Shown here: piece after piece, positions 52,431 through 63,868 of the stretch
Layout of the letters: each line of letters starts with the position of its first letter
Position numbering within the stretch: the stretch's first letter is position 1
Assembly (NCBI GenBank): GCA_001972305.1
Contig: BDDD01001761.1
Span: 36,930 to 100,929, forward strand
Direction of reading: 5' to 3'
DNA length: 64,000 bases
Source: Cephalotus follicularis
Lineage: Eukaryota; Streptophyta; Magnoliopsida; Oxalidales; Cephalotaceae
Position numbers and translations under genes: made by a program
Notes under the pieces: generated by a model
Seen by the model: only the letters and a program-made list of their open reading frames with translations
What the model was told of the DNA's origin: nothing
The model's database searches: none

Positions 52431-55400
52431 TTAGGTGCTCGGCATTCCAAGCCTTAGGAATCTCCTTGCCCCCAGAGTTTTGAGTATGAATGTTCTTGAT
52501 CGGAGCACTCTTTTCACCTTGTAGAGCCCCTCCCAATTAGGAGCTAGCTTTCCTCTGGTACCGGTTGGATCAGCTATTGCCGCATTGCGAAGAATTAGGT
52601 CTCCTCCCTTTAGTGGTCTAGGATTCACTCTTTTATTGTAATAACTGCTCACCCTTTGTTGATAAGCTGCTACTTTGATGATTGCCTTATCTCTGAGCTT
52701 TTTCACTAAATCAAGGAGGTTTCTCAATCCTTCTTCATTATTTTCCTCACTGAAATGCACAACTCTAGGTGAATGCATTCCAATTTCCACCGATATCATA
52801 GCTTCTGAACCGAAAGAAAGGCTGAATGGGGACTCGCCAATTGTGGACCGAAGAGTGGTCCTATATGCCTATAGTAGACTTGGTAACTCCTCTGTCAATC
52901 TTCCTTTGCTGTCTTCAAGGCACTTTTTCAGCCCTGATATGATTTATCTGTTAATGACCTCTGCTTGGACATTGCTCTTGGGGTAGGCTACTGAGGTAAG
53001 CCTATGCTCAATTCTCCATTCTCTGCAAAAGTCTCAGAAAGCTTGACAATCAAACTGTTTCCCATTGTCAAAGACTATTACTCTTGGGACTCCGAAACGG
53101 CAAATGATGACTTCCATACAAAGCTTTCCGTATTCTTCTATATTATTGTAGCTAGGGGCTGGACTTCAACCCATTTGGTGAAGTAATCCACCACCATAAT
53201 GAGGTATTTCCTCTGCCCCGTTGCTACTGGAAGTTGTCCGACGAAGTCCATTTCCCATTGTGCAAAGGGCCAAGGGGCTGTGATATATGTCAAAGGCTCT
53301 GATGGTCTTCTGTTTATGTTAGCATTCCTCTGACACTTATCACGTTTCCTTACGAAGTTGATGGAATCTTGATGCATGGTGGGCCAGAAATAATCCTATT
53401 TTATCAATTTGTTTGACAAGGTTCTACCCATCGTGTGATTTCCACATACTCTTTCATGGACTTCCCTTAGTGCGTAGTCAGCCTCTGAAGGAGTCAAGCA
53501 TCTTAACCAAGGGAAAGAAAAAGATCTTTTGAAGAGGATCCCATCTCAGAATTGGTATCTATTGGATATACACCAGTCTTCTTGCCTCCTCCGGGTCCTC
53601 TGGCAGAATTCCATCCCTTAACCATTTAATGAACAGAGTCATCCAATTCGGCTCTAGTGGCACATCAATGTCCATCACATCCACTTCTGAAATGGTGGGC
53701 CTGTCCAAGTAGTCTACTGGTATGGTTCAATTTTTCTCTAATTCCTCTGTTGTGGCTAGTTTTGATAATTGGTCTGCTCTGGCGTTCTCCACTCTGGGCA
53801 CTTTCAACACTCTGAATACTTGGAAAGCCGACTTCAAATTCCGAACATGTACTAAGTATTTAGCCATTGAGTTTTATTTGGCCTCATACTCCCCACTCAC
53901 CAGACCAACCACTAGCTGAGAATCACTAGAGGCTCCTATTTTTTGAACCTCCAAGTGCTTTGCAATTGTCAGTCCGACGATCAGAGCTTCCCACTCAGCT
54001 TCATTATTTGTAGATTTGAACCCAAATCTCAGAGTATATTCCAAGGTCCACCCATCTGGACTAGTTAACACCAAGCCTGCTCCACTCCTAGAGATACAGA
54101 ATGAGCCATCAACGGACAACTTCCATAACCCCCTCTCATTCTCGGAGGGGTCTTTTTCTATACACTCTATAAGTGTATTATCTCCTATAAAGTCTGCCCG
54201 ACGTGTCTAGCTTTGCTAGCACTTGTCTAAGTGGTTTGTCGGTCAAAACCTTGATTGTGTGGGATTGAAAATACGGTCTCAACTTCCTCACCGCAATAAT
54301 CAGAGCATATGCATACTTATCTACCTCTGGATACCTCCCATCAGCATTGTTCAAAGCCTTGCTCACATAATATATCAACCTTTTAACTTTATCCTCTTCC
54401 CTGACAAGGACTGCACTTACTACACCTGATGTTGCCACAAGGTACAAATACAAGTCCTCCCTATCTCTTGGTTTTGATATCAGAGGAGGGGAAGCCAAGT
54501 GCTCATTCACTTTCTCAAAGGCTGCTTGACATTCTTTCGACCAAGAAAACCCCTTGGGATCCCTTAACACTTTGAAGAAAGGAAGACATTTTTCTGCTGA
54601 TTTAGAAACAAACCTGCTCAGGGCTGCGATTTTTCCATTAATCTCTGTATATCCCTGATAGATTGAGGAGGCTTCAAGCTCTAATTTTCTGAGATCTTCT
54701 CTAGGTTGTCCTCTATACCTCTGCTAGAAACCATAAACCCGAGCAACTTACTAGAAGTGACCCCAAAAGTACACTTTGAAGGATTGAGATGCATTTTGTA
54801 TTTCCTTATCACTTCAAAAGTCTCCTCCAAGTCCTTGATATGAGGACTCCTTGCTGGCGTCGTGACGAGCATATTGTCAATATAAACCTCCATATTCCTC
54901 CCAATCAGAGGTGCAAAGATCTTATTGACCAACCATTCATAGGCCGCACCCGTATTGTTTAACCCAAAGGGCATGACTTTGTAGCAATACATATCCTTGT
55001 CAGTCATGAATGTTATTTTGTTCTCGTTTGGTTCACGCATTGGAATTTGATTATATCCAGAGTAAGCATCCAAGAAACTCAACATTCTGTAGCCTGAGGT
55101 TGCATCCACCAATTGATCAATCTTCGGGAGGGGGAAGTGATCCTTTGGACAAGCTTTGTTGAGGTCTATAAAGTATATGCACATCCTCCATTTGCCATTA
55201 GCTTTCTTAACTAGGACTGGGTTCACCAACCAGTCAGAATATTGCACTTCCCTTATGAACCCCACTTGTAATAGCTTATTTACTTATCTACTATCACCTG
55301 TTGCCTTTCGGGAGCGAAGTTTCTTTTCTTTTGCTTGGTCAGATTCCTCGTCAAATCTACACTCAATTTATGCACCATCACATCTGGGCTGATTCTAGGG

Positions 55401-55865
55401 ACCTCCTATGCCGACCAAGCAAACACATCCCTGTTGTTTTTTAGGAACGTTATTAGTTCCTCTTTATCTACCTCTCAAAGTTGAGAACCAACTTGGACAA
55501 CTTTTTCGGCATTACCTTCCTCTATAGGCACCTGCACAACATCCTCCACGGGCTGTCAGTGCTCGGGCTCCACTTCTCCTCTGAGCTCCACGTTGGCTAT
55601 GGGAAGGACTTTTTCTTTACCCTTGTCCATTATGGTAGTTTTATAACACTGCCTTGCCACCTGTTGGTCTCCTTGGACTTCTCCCACACCAAACCTGGTC
55701 AGGAACTTCACCAATAAGTGCCTTGTCAACACTATTACTTCTATCAAGTTTAATCATGGTCGCCTGGATATAGCATTGTACGGGCTTGGTGTATCTACCA
55801 CCAGGAATGCCATTTGTACTTGGGTCTGGTGTGGGGCGGTACCTGCAACCACTGACAAGTCGATG
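52431..55865 (-). pseudogene. pol: Protease end, RT, RNase H, Tat RNase H and integrase of element E
   Basis: Minus-strand fragments follow the order of element D. RT with an upstream linker lies at 55747-54681 (FIREVQYSDWLVNPVLVKK, MPFGLNNTGAAYEWLV, EVYIDNMLV). RNase H is at 54570-54178 and the Tat RNase H at about 54119-53730 (VDGSFCISRSGAGLVL, TNNEAEWEALIVGL). Integrase is at about 53560-52431 (HQDSINFVRKRDKCQ, EMDFVGQLPV, GMPST at the end). The RT box reads YIDN instead of YIDD, so a catalytic Asp is lost. The first Cys of the integrase zinc pair reads Arg (RKRDKC). Many frameshifts and stops are present. It is clearly older or more damaged than element D. Confidence 0.9.
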
Positions 55866-57869
55866 TGTAAGCCCTAGATATTTTATCTGTACAGTTTTGT
55901 ATGTATATGCTTGTATTTAGGTGATATTGTACAATGTTGTACTTATTGATGACTTGGAATGTATATTATATATACATATTTTCCATTTCTATACCTGTTA
56001 CAGATAGAGGAGGTTCTGTAGAGCTTGACCGATGTTTGTGAGATTTTTGCCTAAAGGACCCCGTATATATATAAAGGGTCCGGTTCAGTTCATTCTCATT
56101 CTCATTTTCTTAGAGGGATAGAGAGAGAAAGTGACTTGGAGAGAGAGTGGGCGAAATCAATCAAACAAGCAGTCGTTGGGATCGTGACAGCGAGTAGAAT
56201 GTGAAGGAAGCAGTAGAATACGGATTGAAGCTACCTATTCTCCTTTTTCAACCGATTTAGGTCGGTTATACTTTTGCTCCGATCTCCTTGTATGAATAGA
56301 TTGGCATGTTTTTATGGTTAAGGATGAGTGTATGTATGCTAAGCAAGAGATATGACTAGAAACAGATTAAAGGAGAGAATTGAGGGAAATCGGAGGATTT
56401 GGTGAATTTTGCCCAATCCCCGTTTCTCCCCAATCTCAGGGTTATAGGCATGATTTTAAAGAGTTTTAAAGCTGTTTTCAAGGCTATTTTGATGATGGGG
56501 TCTTGCAGCATCCTTTGATTTGAATTAAAAATAGTTTTTATGGATTTTCCATGGATTTTTGAGGGATTTCGGTATTTGACAGCAGCCCAGGGCATCAACG
56601 TGTTCATCATTCACGTTGACGTGTTTCTGAGTTCCACGTCACGTCGATGCTATCAGTTTAAGCGTCGATGCCTATGTGCTTTACACGTTAGTGCACTACC
56701 TTGTGTTTCACGTTAACGCCAGAGAGAAGAGATTTAGACATCAATGCCTTCATTAGACGTCGACGCCCAGAGCTTACACGTCAACGCGTAAATCCTACAC
56801 GTCAACACCTAAAGCTACTATCTGGGTTGGCCAAATTTTATAATTTTCACCCCAAATTATCCCCTATTCACATGGATTCCGTAAGAAGCCTCCTTAAGGC
56901 CTTGTGGCCTACAGAAATCCCGATTTTGATACTTTTAAACCCTAAGACCAACTTTTAAAGAAGTTTTTATTAAGAAAGAGGGTTTTATGTATATATGTTT
57001 AGTGAGTAGATCTTTTCAAATCCTCATAGGATAGTTAGTGAGTAGATCTTTTCAGATCCTCATAGGATAGTTAGTGAGCAGATCCTTCAAGTCCTCATTA
57101 TAGACTAGTTGCCCCTCAGGAGATCGACATTTCGATCTCATGGCTAGTGTTATCATATGTCCACACAGCTATGACATGGAGAATGTTTGGAATGTGATGA
57201 ATGAATCTCATGGTTGACTGTTCCCATGGTATGAATAGGGCTTGTTATGGAGTGTCTACAGGCCATTGGCCTCTGATGTGACATTGGGACTAGTTACGTA
57301 TACCACTTTTGGGGATGGTCGGTATACTGGAGTAGTTCGCACTATTATTTATGTAAATGACTTACCACGTACACATAGTTATTGTATTTCCCGCATATCA
57401 TATGATTATGCTGATACATCTCATGGCACATTGTTATATCTGTTGCATACCATGCATAGCATTTGTATGGCCTATACGACTTTATGTTGCTGACCCATTT
57501 CCCTATTGTGGAACGGGTTAGGCTCTGGTCCATATGTCTCTCAGGGATAGCAAGTAGGATGGATAGCAGCACGACTTCTAATAGCACAGCTCCAACCTCT
57601 ACCATGTATTTATGGTTTTAACATGTACAAAAGACAAGTTGTACTTCAGCTATTGACCTGCCGGGTTGTGGCAGCGCCTAAGATGTTTATATAGCATGAT
57701 GTTTTGGGATAGGCTTATTTATATGAATTTGATGTTATATTCCGCATGCATATGGTATTTTAAAGTTTAAATTTTTTTTATATAGCCTTTCCAAGGAGTG
57801 TATGGATGTTATGGTTGGACGTGCCACGCGTCAAGCCTTGGGGGCAACCTTGGGGTTCAGGGCGTGACA
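55866..57869 (+). mobile_element. Solo gypsy LTR inserted in the protease of element E
   Basis: 2004 bp, TGTAAGCCCTAG...GGGCGTGACA. Flanks CGATG (55861-55865) and CAATG (57870-57874) match at four of five. Without the insert the protease sequence joins as GTCGATGGATCC, as in element D. A TATA box (TATATATAAAGG) lies near 56064-56075 and a palindrome array at 56591-56815. There are no coding domains, and the open frames inside are short and unsupported. Confidence 0.88.
56591..56815. repeat. ACGTCGACGC-type palindrome array in solo LTR
   Basis: Cores near 56595, 56616, 56644, 56665, 56688, 56713, 56741, 56760, 56781 and 56802, with steps mostly of 19-23 bp. It is the same word class as 1550-1915 and 59730-59930. 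Confidence 0.85.
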
Positions 57870-58975
57870 CAATGGATCCTAGAGGATAGACCATCTCTCA
57901 TGCAAAGCCTACTAGAGGAGTCTTCACTATCCTTAGTTGGTCGACCGGTATCCTCAATTAATCAAATGCATGCTTATAAAGGATATCCGCCGAGCTCCCT
58001 ATAAGGATCCTCTTCATAGTGAATAATTCCACTTGAAGAGTCACCACGACTGGATCATCATGAGAGAGACGTACTCCCTCATAGTCCACCTTAGAGAAGG
58101 ATATTACCTCCTCGTCTCCACCTGACTTCAACCTTTTCTATGCGGGTATTGTTGCACAACAAGGGTTTGTCTAGTAAAGGCTTTACGAGCCCTGTTATGG
58201 TCGCCACCTGATGCGACTCCTCTAGAGATTGTGTGAATCACACCTCTGGGTTGTTGCTCCTCTTCTCGTTGCGGAGCCTGTTCTATGCGCTCCCTTCTCT
58301 CTTGGGGAGCATCCCTGTCAACATACTTGCATAGATGACCTTTCTGATTCAGATCCTCAATCTGATTCTTTAAATGCCCGCACTCCTCTATGTCGTGCCC
58401 GTGGTCATGATGGTACCCGCAGTACTTATTTATGTCCCTCTTCTCGACTGAGGATCTCAATGGTGCTGGCCATTGGATAGGAACCTTGTCATTCTCAACT
58501 GCCAATATCCTGGTGAGCGTCTCCAGAAGAGGGGCAAAGTTGTTGTAAGTGGGGATTGGTGCCCCCCTTTTTGGGGATTCCTTCCTCCAAGAAAGCTTGT
58601 GCCTAAGGTCATCTTTGGTCAGCTCCGACCTCTCATTTCTATTCTATTTCTTCCCTGGAACACCTCATGAGTGCTCATCTTTCTCCACCTGATGGACCAA
58701 CCAGAAATTCTTTTGCTTCATAGCTGCCAGTGCCTCCTCGGCATTGACGTACTTCTCTGCTCTACTCAGCAGGTCGGTCATGTACTGAGCAGGCTTCTTT
58801 ATAAGGGAAAAGGTAAATGGTGAGTTTTCTTTCAACCCGCTATTTAGAGCTGTCAGAGCAAATGATGGCTCAAAATCCTTAATCGTCACAGACTCCTTGT
58901 TGAATCTGATGAGGTAGTCTCTGAGGGTCTTATCCTTCCCCTGCACCACATTGATCAAATGACTAAAGTGATGGA
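57870..58975 (-). pseudogene. gag: gag C-terminus and protease start of element E
   Basis: Minus-strand frame 59048-58665 contains HLINVVQGKDKTLRDYLIRF and FALTALNSGL. Frame 58505-58128 has CGYHHDHGHDIEEC (zinc-type C-X3-H-X3-H-X4-C) and NQKGHLCKYVDRDAP, both matching element D. The segment then runs into protease at the inserted LTR (55866-57869). It is cut on the other side by the insert at about 58976. Frameshifted and non-functional. Confidence 0.88.
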
Positions 58976-61194
58976 AACGGCAAAACGTCTCCGGAGCAAA
59001 AAACGGGCTTAGATGTATAGGGTGTAAAACAAAACTTTTTAATAACAAAATGGCAGCAGAATAATCACCCTAAACCAAACATGATAAGTCCATTCAACAA
59101 AGGCTCAACACACAAGGATCACCACATCATCACAAGAGTTGAATTGGTTGTCAACAATGGTATACAATGGTGACACACAAGCATGGCAAAGCATGGCAAC
59201 AAGAGAGGGAGATTAGGAGTATATACAAGTAGGTGTAGGCTCCTTCTTACTTTGCTGGTACGAGCTTGAGAAGACTCCTACAACTGCTCTCCAATCCATA
59301 GTGCTACTATTCTAAGCAACAACATCTCCAAACCAGCAAATATGAAAGAACAGCCAAAGATACCTCTAACTCTCTCTTTCAATGCTTATAGAGAGAAGAT
59401 TGAATTTGACAAATGTAGTCAAAAGCAATCCAACCTAAATAAGAAACTTGCTTGGTGTTTATCAGTGAAGGAATACGGAAGTGCAGAGAGGCTACACTCT
59501 TTGTAAAATGCCCATCAAAAACTCTCTCTTTAAATTCTGACCCATTTTCTGCAGATAAAACTTCCACCATCCACACTTCCCACTCTCCCATTCACATAAG
59601 ATCATGGCGCTAACTCCAAGGAAGAATCAACCCATGATCCCCAGGCGTTCATATCGTGCATGGACGAGAGAAAATGGCTGGAAATGAGAGAGAAAATGTG
59701 CCCACGATCTGAGTACGTGCACAGGTTGCACGTCGCACAGAAAACGTCAACGCTTTCAACAAAAGCGTCGACGCTTATATAACATGGCACTAAAACGTCC
59801 ACGTCTTTCTAAAAGGCGTCAACGCCCAAGCATTAAGCATAGACGCTTCCTAGAAGGCATCGACGCTTTCTCTAAAGCAATGATTGACGCTTTCTCTAAA
59901 GGCGTCGACGCTTTGACCGGCAGGTGAAGCAAAATTAGTATAAGTCCAACTTATATTATCCCTTCTAATATTGATTAAGTAAGATCAGGCAAATGTGTTT
60001 TCACAAGATGCAAAATCCACTTAACATATATTTGATAAAATCACACCAAGACTTAATATGTCCAACATATTAAAAAACTAATAATTATTGGGCAGGGACC
60101 CTATAAAATATTGGTTAAAATCGGAGGTGTTTATAAATTACCGAAATACCCCTAGGGTCCGATTAGCCATTCAAAATGGTCATAGACCATTTAAATGCTC
60201 TCATAATAATATCTAATATTATCCAGATGAAAAAATTAATCTAATTAATTTTCCCATAATTTATTACACACCACCGTAAAGCAAGACTTTCTAAGTCGTC
60301 GGTTCACGTGTACTATAATCCCTTGTCATACTTGGCCCCGATTGAGGTCTAGGGTAAGGATACGTGTCAACCCTAGATAAAACCTCAATATCTAAAATAT
60401 ATGATTATTACTAGGACCTTTGGTAGATTCTCCAAAAATCTAATTTCCAATCTACCTCAACCTTGGCCAAGGATTTCATAAGTCCAAAGTACAATCAGAC
60501 CATAATAGGATCGATCACTTTCGCTCAGGTGTGACAATCCCCTATTGCTCACTTGCTTATATTCGAATAGATTCGATCAGCCCTGTGCAAGAACTGGGTA
60601 AGGTGGAGATCAAAGCATAACCGTCTCCATACAATATAGAGTAGTCGCTCAGGTCTAAGGATCAGACGAGTTCGAGAACTCGCTAAGTGACTAATACTTA
60701 TACACAACCGCAACAAATAGGAGTCACTAATGACACGAGGATAGAGACTATCCAAACAGTGTCTCCTACGCGGGTCCAGTTCAGTGTACACGCTCCCAGT
60801 GTGAACCCCGTATTTTCCCTAGTGTCCAACACAGATGGTAGTGAGAGAATCCATCCTCCAATTCCATGAGCAGGCAACATACGTGCAAGTTTATCCGGTT
60901 TACGAATGCCTGCAAAGTGAACCTGTGACTTGGAACTAATTCGACATAAGAAATAAGGCAACCAATCTCACAGCCTCCATGCTAAGCATCCAAACTTATT
61001 ACAGGGCATCATAAGCGTAAACTGGTAAATAATAAACTACTTCAATTAAGTGATAAAACACAAGTGATATTGCCATAACAAATTAGCACATGTCATATAT
61101 AAAAAGAATAAGATTGTTTATAGACAATGATAGATATAATACGACAGCCCATCCAATGGCTTGTCGGGTCACTGAATCTAACATAGAGTTCCTT
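58976..61194 (-). mobile_element. LTR-like insertion in gag of element E
   Basis: The gag match is lost between FSHLINVV (about 58975) and QRRNS (about 61194). The intervening 2.2 kb has no coding domain. It contains a palindrome array at 59730-59930 and, on the minus strand, ATTCTGCTGCCATTTTG near 59046-59062, a common ending of Copia LTRs. A solo LTR is likely. A clean duplication was not found, so the ends are approximate. Confidence 0.6.
59720..59930. repeat. AGCGTCGACGCTT palindrome array
   Basis: Several close copies of AAAGCGTCGACGCTT plus degenerate ones (AAACGTCAACGCTTT, AAGGCGTCAACGCC, AAGCATAGACGCTT, AAGGCATCGACGCTTT). It is the same word class as the minus-strand LTR at the left end of the window. 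Confidence 0.88.
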
Positions 61195-62152
61195 CTCTGT
61201 GTGGTGTTGTTGAGGAATTTAGTAACAAACAGTTCTATAAACTATTCGAAATTCACCACCGAATCCACTGGCAGAGTTGAATACCATAACAGGGCTGCTC
61301 CAATCAATGTTGCCAGGAATCCTCGCCAAAGGACTAGGTCCGAGGCTTGGTGCACTAGCATGATTTGTGTGTAGTAGCGCACATGCTGGATTAGGTATGT
61401 GTTGAGACTCGGGAACTAGAATCCCCTTGGGATACGCTCCCTCATTATGTTGGGTGTGAAAGGAGTGGTGTTGATATTTCGTACCTCGGACAGGTACCTC
61501 TTAGAGTGCTCCGCTCCTCTGATCCTCCTCTCCATCTCGACAAACCTTCTGTTCATGGTTTGCTCAATGTCCTCAATATTCCTAGTCATGCTAGAAACTT
61601 GTGACTGCTAGCAAGTCTGACTGAATGGTCTGACCTACTCCTCGGTCGGTTCTCAGTCCTTCATAAGGCTGAGGAGCATGCTCGAGTATTCTCCACCTCC
61701 ACAGAGTAATCCTCATCCATAGGATCCTAGTCGGGAAGGTCTTCTTGGAGATTCTAGCTACGATCCCTAGCACTTGAGGACTCTACCCTTAGAGATGTAT
61801 TAATCTATGTTCTCCTCCCCAGAGTTGTATCAATCTTCGACCACCTCGGGGGACGCATGGCCCTCCTCGGTGGGTTTCGCCTAGCCCCTTGGGGCTGTTG
61901 AAATTCAATGACTGGACTGCTCGGACCATACCACTCTTGAATGGCTAGACTGCTCGGACCAACCTAGTTTTGGCTGGCTAGATTGCTTACCAGCAGGGTT
62001 AGAAGTCGCCCTATCTCCCGGAGCAGTTGGTTGAATTTCTCGCCAGTGATGGGAGCTTGCTCTGCAGCGATTACTTGACCGGCAGCAGGAGGTTGATTCT
62101 CAGGTGCTTGGCTGCCGGTAGCTCGAGAGGTGTTGTTTCTTCTCGGAGGCAT
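61195..62152 (-). pseudogene. gag: gag N-terminus of element E
   Basis: The likely start is MPPRRNNTSRATGSQ at 62152, parallel to MPPRKNNNQHGATGSQ in element D. An upstream in-frame Met lies inside the leader and is not preferred. The frame breaks at 61964, and weaker, frameshifted similarity to gag of D runs on to the insert near 61194 (for example TKFLNNTTQRRNS). It would encode the matrix/capsid part of the particle. Inactive. Confidence 0.82.
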
Positions 62153-62180
62153 GGTTTCGAATATCTTTTCACTACGTTTC

Positions 62181-62195
62181 CCATAGACGGCGCCA
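62181..62195 (-). other. Primer-binding site of element E
   Basis: The minus strand reads TGGCGCCGTCTATGG, 2 nt inside the 5' LTR. It is the same class as in element D. Confidence 0.9.
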
Positions 62196-62197
62196 AC

Positions 62198-62699
62198 TGT
62201 TGATGCAAGAATCAACTCCTCAACAGTCCCTTACGTAGAAGGGTTTGATTTGTAGAGGAAAAAGATGTAAATGCTCCGAGAACGGTACTGGGTTGATTGT
62301 TTTGCAATCTTCCCTGTACACAAATAGCAAACTAATCGAAGGATCAGGAGGTTTCACTCCTGGGGACTCTCCAATGCTAAAGTCAGTAAAGGCAGAGAAG
62401 ATAGCAATACATGTTCTTTAAGTGTAAAAATGATGGACCTGTGTAATGTGTTGCTTTGTAGTATTTATAGTGAAACTTGAATGTAACTGCCTTTCTTGAC
62501 TTGCAGAGATGATTATTGTACCCCTAAGGAAATGCCGAGTATCTCGCCATTTCCCAGATTGTACGCTGGAACGTTATGTTGTGTGTTATCTTTTCAGATT
62601 GTAAACGCCTGACCACGTTTCTGTAGCTCTGAAGGACACCTATCTTGTTTTCCAGAGGACACATGGCAGTATCTTTTCAGTAGAATGTTTCCCATATCA
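62198..62699 (-). repeat. 5' LTR of element E
   Basis: 502 bp, matching 41628-42109. On the minus strand it runs TGATATGGG...CATCAACA. A TATA-like stretch (CTATAAATAC, minus strand) lies near 62461-62470. Confidence 0.93.
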
Positions 62700-63715
62700 G
62701 TTGTTTAATTTGGTTCTCCTTTTATTATGTTGTAACTTTATTTTAGTTTGGATTTCTTTTTATCCTTCGTTCTATGTTTTTAAGGATTAATATGCTTTTT
62801 TTTACACTAATTCTTTGAATTGTTCATGTTTCTTATAGGTAATTTTTTGAATTGTTCATATTTCTTATAGGTTTATTGTTTAAGAAAAGTAACTTTGTTT
62901 TATTTTAGATCCTATCACTAAGGAAACATAACAAATGTAAATTACCTTCTTTATATTTCGATTCAACGTATGAATCTGTACAATAATTTTAATTAATCAA
63001 TTTTCGTAAATGCATGAATTGAATATTGAATATTTCACTTCAAATTGATGTAATTAATTTATCCGATGATCAATATATTTTGTGACATTATAGTAACAAT
63101 ATCTTTAAATATATTTGGAGTGCAAGTGATTTTTACGTTTCGTACACAAGTTGAATAAGTCTCGTGAAAATTTCTTAAAGGCTAAAATAAATAAATCCCT
63201 AGTTGATGATGTGCTTTGATATATAAATTGCATACTCACCTTTTAAATGAAATTTATTTAATTAATTATCTGAGGATGAATATATTTTTGGATATTGTAG
63301 TAACAATATCTTTGAGTTATATTCAGAGGTTAACGAGTTTTTATGTTTCAAACATAGGTACTATAAATCTCGTAAAAATTCGTTGAAGGCTAAAATAAAA
63401 AAAAACGTTAGTTGTCATCAATGATGTAAACAGTAAGCCTGGGACCATGTATACGTCTGTGCATCTTGGTACTAATTCATTTATTTGCATGTTTATCCAA
63501 ATTTTCTGGTATTTTTATTGAAGAGAATTAATTACATGGGATTAAATGAACTCGACACAATCTTGGTAATTAGATGTACCGTCTTTTGACGGGCGTTGTG
63601 TGGGTGCTAAAACATTTACCACACTTAACCGTACTCCCGAATCCAATTCTAGTAATGTAGATCATTTTAATAAGATTAAGTAGGTGGCTAATCTCACCTA
63701 AACAAAAATGATTGG
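62700..63715 (+). mobile_element. Ogre-like LTR, part 3 of 3
   Basis: AT-rich, no gene. It contains a tandem duplication of about 207 bp (63000-63206 and 63207-63420; TAGTAACAATATCTTT at 63091 and 63298) and ends near the primer-like TGGTGACTCC at 63716. That LTR end is inferred from the primer-like site. Confidence 0.5.
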
Positions 63716-63868
63716 TGGTGACTCCATAATGACGGACGTTAAGGGGGTGCTAATACATTTACCACACGTAACTGTACTCCCGAATCCAATTATGGTAATG
63801 ACCATTTTAATAAAATTAAATAGGTGACCAATCTTACCTAAACAAAAATGATTGGTGGTGACTCCATA
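63576..63868 (+). repeat. 140-bp tandem duplication carrying the primer-like site
   Basis: Two copies 140 bp apart share CCGTACTCCCGAATCCAATT-like text and ATGATTGGTGGTGACTCCAT. The primer-like TGGTGACTCC therefore occurs twice, at 63716 and 63856. Confidence 0.85.

Larger units (their letters stand above)
41628..62699 (-). mobile_element. Tat-lineage Ty3/gypsy element E, minus strand, with three nested insertions
   Basis: LTRs 41628-42109 and 62198-62699. The primer site TGGCGCCGTCTATGG is on the minus strand at 62195-62181. Gag (62152 leftward), pol to 52431, a repeat spacer and an antisense gene on the plus strand (42634-51369) follow. Candidate target duplication is GTTAT (41626-41630) and GTTGT (62700-62704), four of five. 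It is interrupted by an LTR at 43621-49988, a solo LTR at 55866-57869 and an LTR-like insert at about 58976-61194. It is a relative of element D with shorter LTRs. Confidence 0.92.

Noticed and set aside
57242..57605. Frames of 83 and 86 codons inside the 55866-57869 LTR
   Set aside because: Opposite-strand overlap, no motif, inside a solo LTR bounded by a target duplication.
1550..59930. Regularly spaced palindromes resembling a CRISPR array
   Set aside because: The repeats are 9-16 bp and degenerate, spacers are only 8-13 bp, the DNA is plant nuclear and lies inside LTRs, and there are no cas genes.
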